The notes under the pieces are model-generated. The model did not search any database. It was not told the DNA's origin and saw nothing but the letters and a program-made list of their open reading frames with translations. Shown piece by piece: positions 4,928-6,322 of a stretch of DNA of 6,322 nucleotides. Origin of the DNA: an uncultured Bacteroidota bacterium (GTDB taxonomy: Bacteria > Bacteroidota > Bacteroidia > Chitinophagales > Chitinophagaceae); assembly GCA_937928385.1 (NCBI GenBank), contig CALEZD010000097.1, positions 1 to 6,322 of the forward strand, in the 5' to 3' direction. Made by a program: the position numbers and the translations under genes. Each line of letters begins with the position of its first letter. Within the stretch, counting starts at the first letter, position 1.

Positions 4928-6322
4928 ATGAAAAAGATTTACATCGGTATTATTGTCTTGTTATCAGTCTTAGTCGTAAGTACGTCCGTCAAGGCTCAAA
5001 CAATTACCGGAGTCACAGTTCAGGACTCCTGTAACAACAGCAGCCTGAACATAATGTACTTAGCAAATATATCTGCCGCAGCGGCCAACCAGTCTTTGCT
5101 TATACATTGGGGTGACGGAACCACGGCTAGTCCCAGTTTAACCGCCTCACAAACAGGGCAATTTCTCAATCATATTTACAGCAGCGCCGGTACTTATACT
5201 ATTATGACCATATTGTATAGAAACAGTGTTGCGGTGGATACACATACTACCAGTTATACGATATACTGTAGCCACATTAATATCAAAACATTCATGGACA
5301 ACAATAACAACTGTGTATTGAATACCGGGGAGCCACCAATTAATACCGGCCTGAACTTCGAAGTAGATTCTGCCGGGGTTATTATTGATACCATTGGCAT
5401 TATTGGCAGCAGTCTTTATAAAGCAAAACCAGGTATTGTTTACAAATTCAAAATCCTGAACCCACCTCTCGGTACATCAGCCACTTGCCCTTCGAGCGGA
5501 ATAGTGACTGTAACCGGCCCAGGTGCCAGCTCAACCACAGACATTCAATTCGGGTTTCAATGCGGCACCACAACTCAATTTGACCTTGGGATAGCTATGA
5601 CCGGCATGTTTCGTCCTGTTGGTACCAGTACGCTTATTTTGCATGCATACAACAATAGTTGTGGCAGCAAAAGCGGCACAGTAACAGTGAATTTGAGTAA
5701 TAAATATGTATATAAGAACTCGAACATCACACCGGCAAGTGTTACAGGCAATACAATTACCTGGAACGTAAATAATCTTTCTGCTTCCGCTAAGACAACC
5801 ATTTACTTGTATGCTGATACCGCTACAGGTGCCAACGTGCAAATCAATGACACTATCTGTAACACAGCCAGCATTACGCCAACATCGGGCGATGTGAATA
5901 CGGCCAACAACAGCCTGACCCAATGTGATCAGGTGCGCGCATCGTGGGACCCGAATGATAAGCATGTGTACCCTGCAGGCGATATAGCCCAAGGTACAAA
6001 GTTGACCTATACTATCAACTTCGAAAACCTGGGCAATGATACTGCCTTCAATATCTATATCATGGACACCCTCTCTAACAGATTGGATGTCGGTAGCCTG
6101 CAGGTATTGACCAGCTCTCATATAGCATCTCATGTAGTGATAGATGGCCCTTCAGGACAGAAAATCATTCGCTTCGATTTCAAAGACATCCACCTGCCGG
6201 ATAAAAATTCACCTGATTTCAATAAGGGGTTTGTGCAGTTCAGTATTAATGTAAAGAACGGATTAGCGCCATTAACCCCCATCAGCAACAGGGCGGGTAT
6301 CTATTTCGATATAAATCCCGTA
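4928..6322 (+). CDS. Secreted multidomain protein (PKD-like, SdrD_B-like, DUF11-like; probable type IX secretion cargo), 3' end cut by window
   Basis: Open for 465 codons from the ATG at 4928 to the window edge with no stop. Residues 1-23 are a classical signal peptide (MKK, hydrophobic core, VKA then Q). Residues about 25-112 form a PKD-like domain with WGDGT (61-65) and HIYSSAGTYTI (82-92). Residues 115-210 resemble an SdrD_B-like domain with a calcium-loop-like DNNNNCVLNTGE (124-135). Residues 219-340 are a CARDB/DUF11-like beta domain ending in NTANNSLTQCDQV. From ASWDPNDK (348-355) through YTINFENLGNDTAFNIYIMDTL to GIYFDINP comes a C-terminal module frequent in Bacteroidota extracellular proteins, which normally stands just before a type IX sorting domain. 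That domain would fall outside the window. Role: cell-surface or released protein, perhaps adhesive; no enzyme motif is seen. Several paired cysteines suit an extracellular fold. It follows a strong terminator, so it is transcribed independently. Confidence 0.88.
   Translation, partial: MKKIYIGIIVLLSVLVVSTSVKAQTITGVTVQDSCNNSSLNIMYLANISAAAANQSLLIHWGDGTTASPSLTASQTGQFLNHIYSSAGTYTIMTILYRNSVAVDTHTTSYTIYCSHINIKTFMDNNNNCVLNTGEPPINTGLNFEVDSAGVIIDTIGIIGSSLYKAKPGIVYKFKILNPPLGTSATCPSSGIVTVTGPGASSTTDIQFGFQCGTTTQFDLGIAMTGMFRPVGTSTLILHAYNNSCGSKSGTVTVNLSNKYVYKNSNITPASVTGNTITWNVNNLSASAKTTIYLYADTATGANVQINDTICNTASITPTSGDVNTANNSLTQCDQVRASWDPNDKHVYPAGDIAQGTKLTYTINFENLGNDTAFNIYIMDTLSNRLDVGSLQVLTSSHIASHVVIDGPSGQKIIRFDFKDIHLPDKNSPDFNKGFVQFSINVKNGLAPLTPISNRAGIYFDINPV

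Noticed and set aside
5531..6133. Minus-strand open frame (200 codons) within the secreted-protein gene
   Set aside because: The plus strand has a convincing signal peptide and consecutive domains in one uninterrupted frame; the antisense frame has none.
1..6322. tRNA, rRNA, CRISPR array, insertion sequence, toxin-antitoxin or phage defence genes
   Set aside because: No matching repeats, cloverleaf, transposase motifs or defence-family motifs were seen on either strand.

Overview
The window looks like chromosomal DNA from a member of the Bacteroidota, most likely the Chitinophagales (Chitinophagaceae-like). This rests on family-level recognition, not a search. Supporting signs are: proteins with the 'PCSEDWNKMTP..QGRFC..C' N-terminal domain followed by a carboxypeptidase-regulatory-like domain; a large secreted protein carrying the 'SWDPNDK...YTINFEN.GNDTA...IYFDINP' module typical of type IX secretion cargo; export signals ending in KAQ; promoter elements of the TAnnTTTG type; and the FDICPANQ form of AnmK. 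Base composition is moderate. The two housekeeping genes look more GC-rich than the small membrane protein genes.

Layout. Positions 1-1572 hold two tandem rightward paralogues, the first missing only its first few codons at the window edge. Both have a cysteine-rich N-terminal domain, one membrane segment and a divergent exported Ig-like domain. They are 10 bp apart and almost certainly share a transcript. Positions 1573-1693 form a convergent spacer with a dispersed-repeat-like element and a short AT-rich tandem repeat. Positions 1694-2788 (minus) encode anhydro-N-acetylmuramic acid kinase (AnmK, peptidoglycan recycling). A 101-bp divergent spacer, with a palindrome flanked by 12-bp direct repeats, separates it from a PaiB-family FMN-binding protein (2890-3522, plus). 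A convergent spacer with several stacked hairpins follows. Next is sucD (3660-4541, minus), the succinate-CoA ligase alpha subunit of the TCA cycle, with a recognisable Bacteroidota promoter. The spacer 4542-4927 carries a second, rightward -7 element, a 70-codon open frame of doubtful status, a foldable RNA segment and a very good intrinsic terminator. From 4928 to the window end runs the 5' part (465 codons) of a secreted multidomain protein with signal peptide, PKD-like, SdrD_B-like, CARDB/DUF11-like and C-terminal-module domains; its end and any sorting signal lie outside.

The genes do not form one pathway. AnmK, PaiB and SucD are separately promoted single genes, while the flanking genes are lineage-specific envelope or secreted proteins. 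I see no defence system, CRISPR array, prophage or insertion sequence. The least explained parts are the tandem paralogues with an internal export signal and the rightward transcription unit implied at about 4552-4819.
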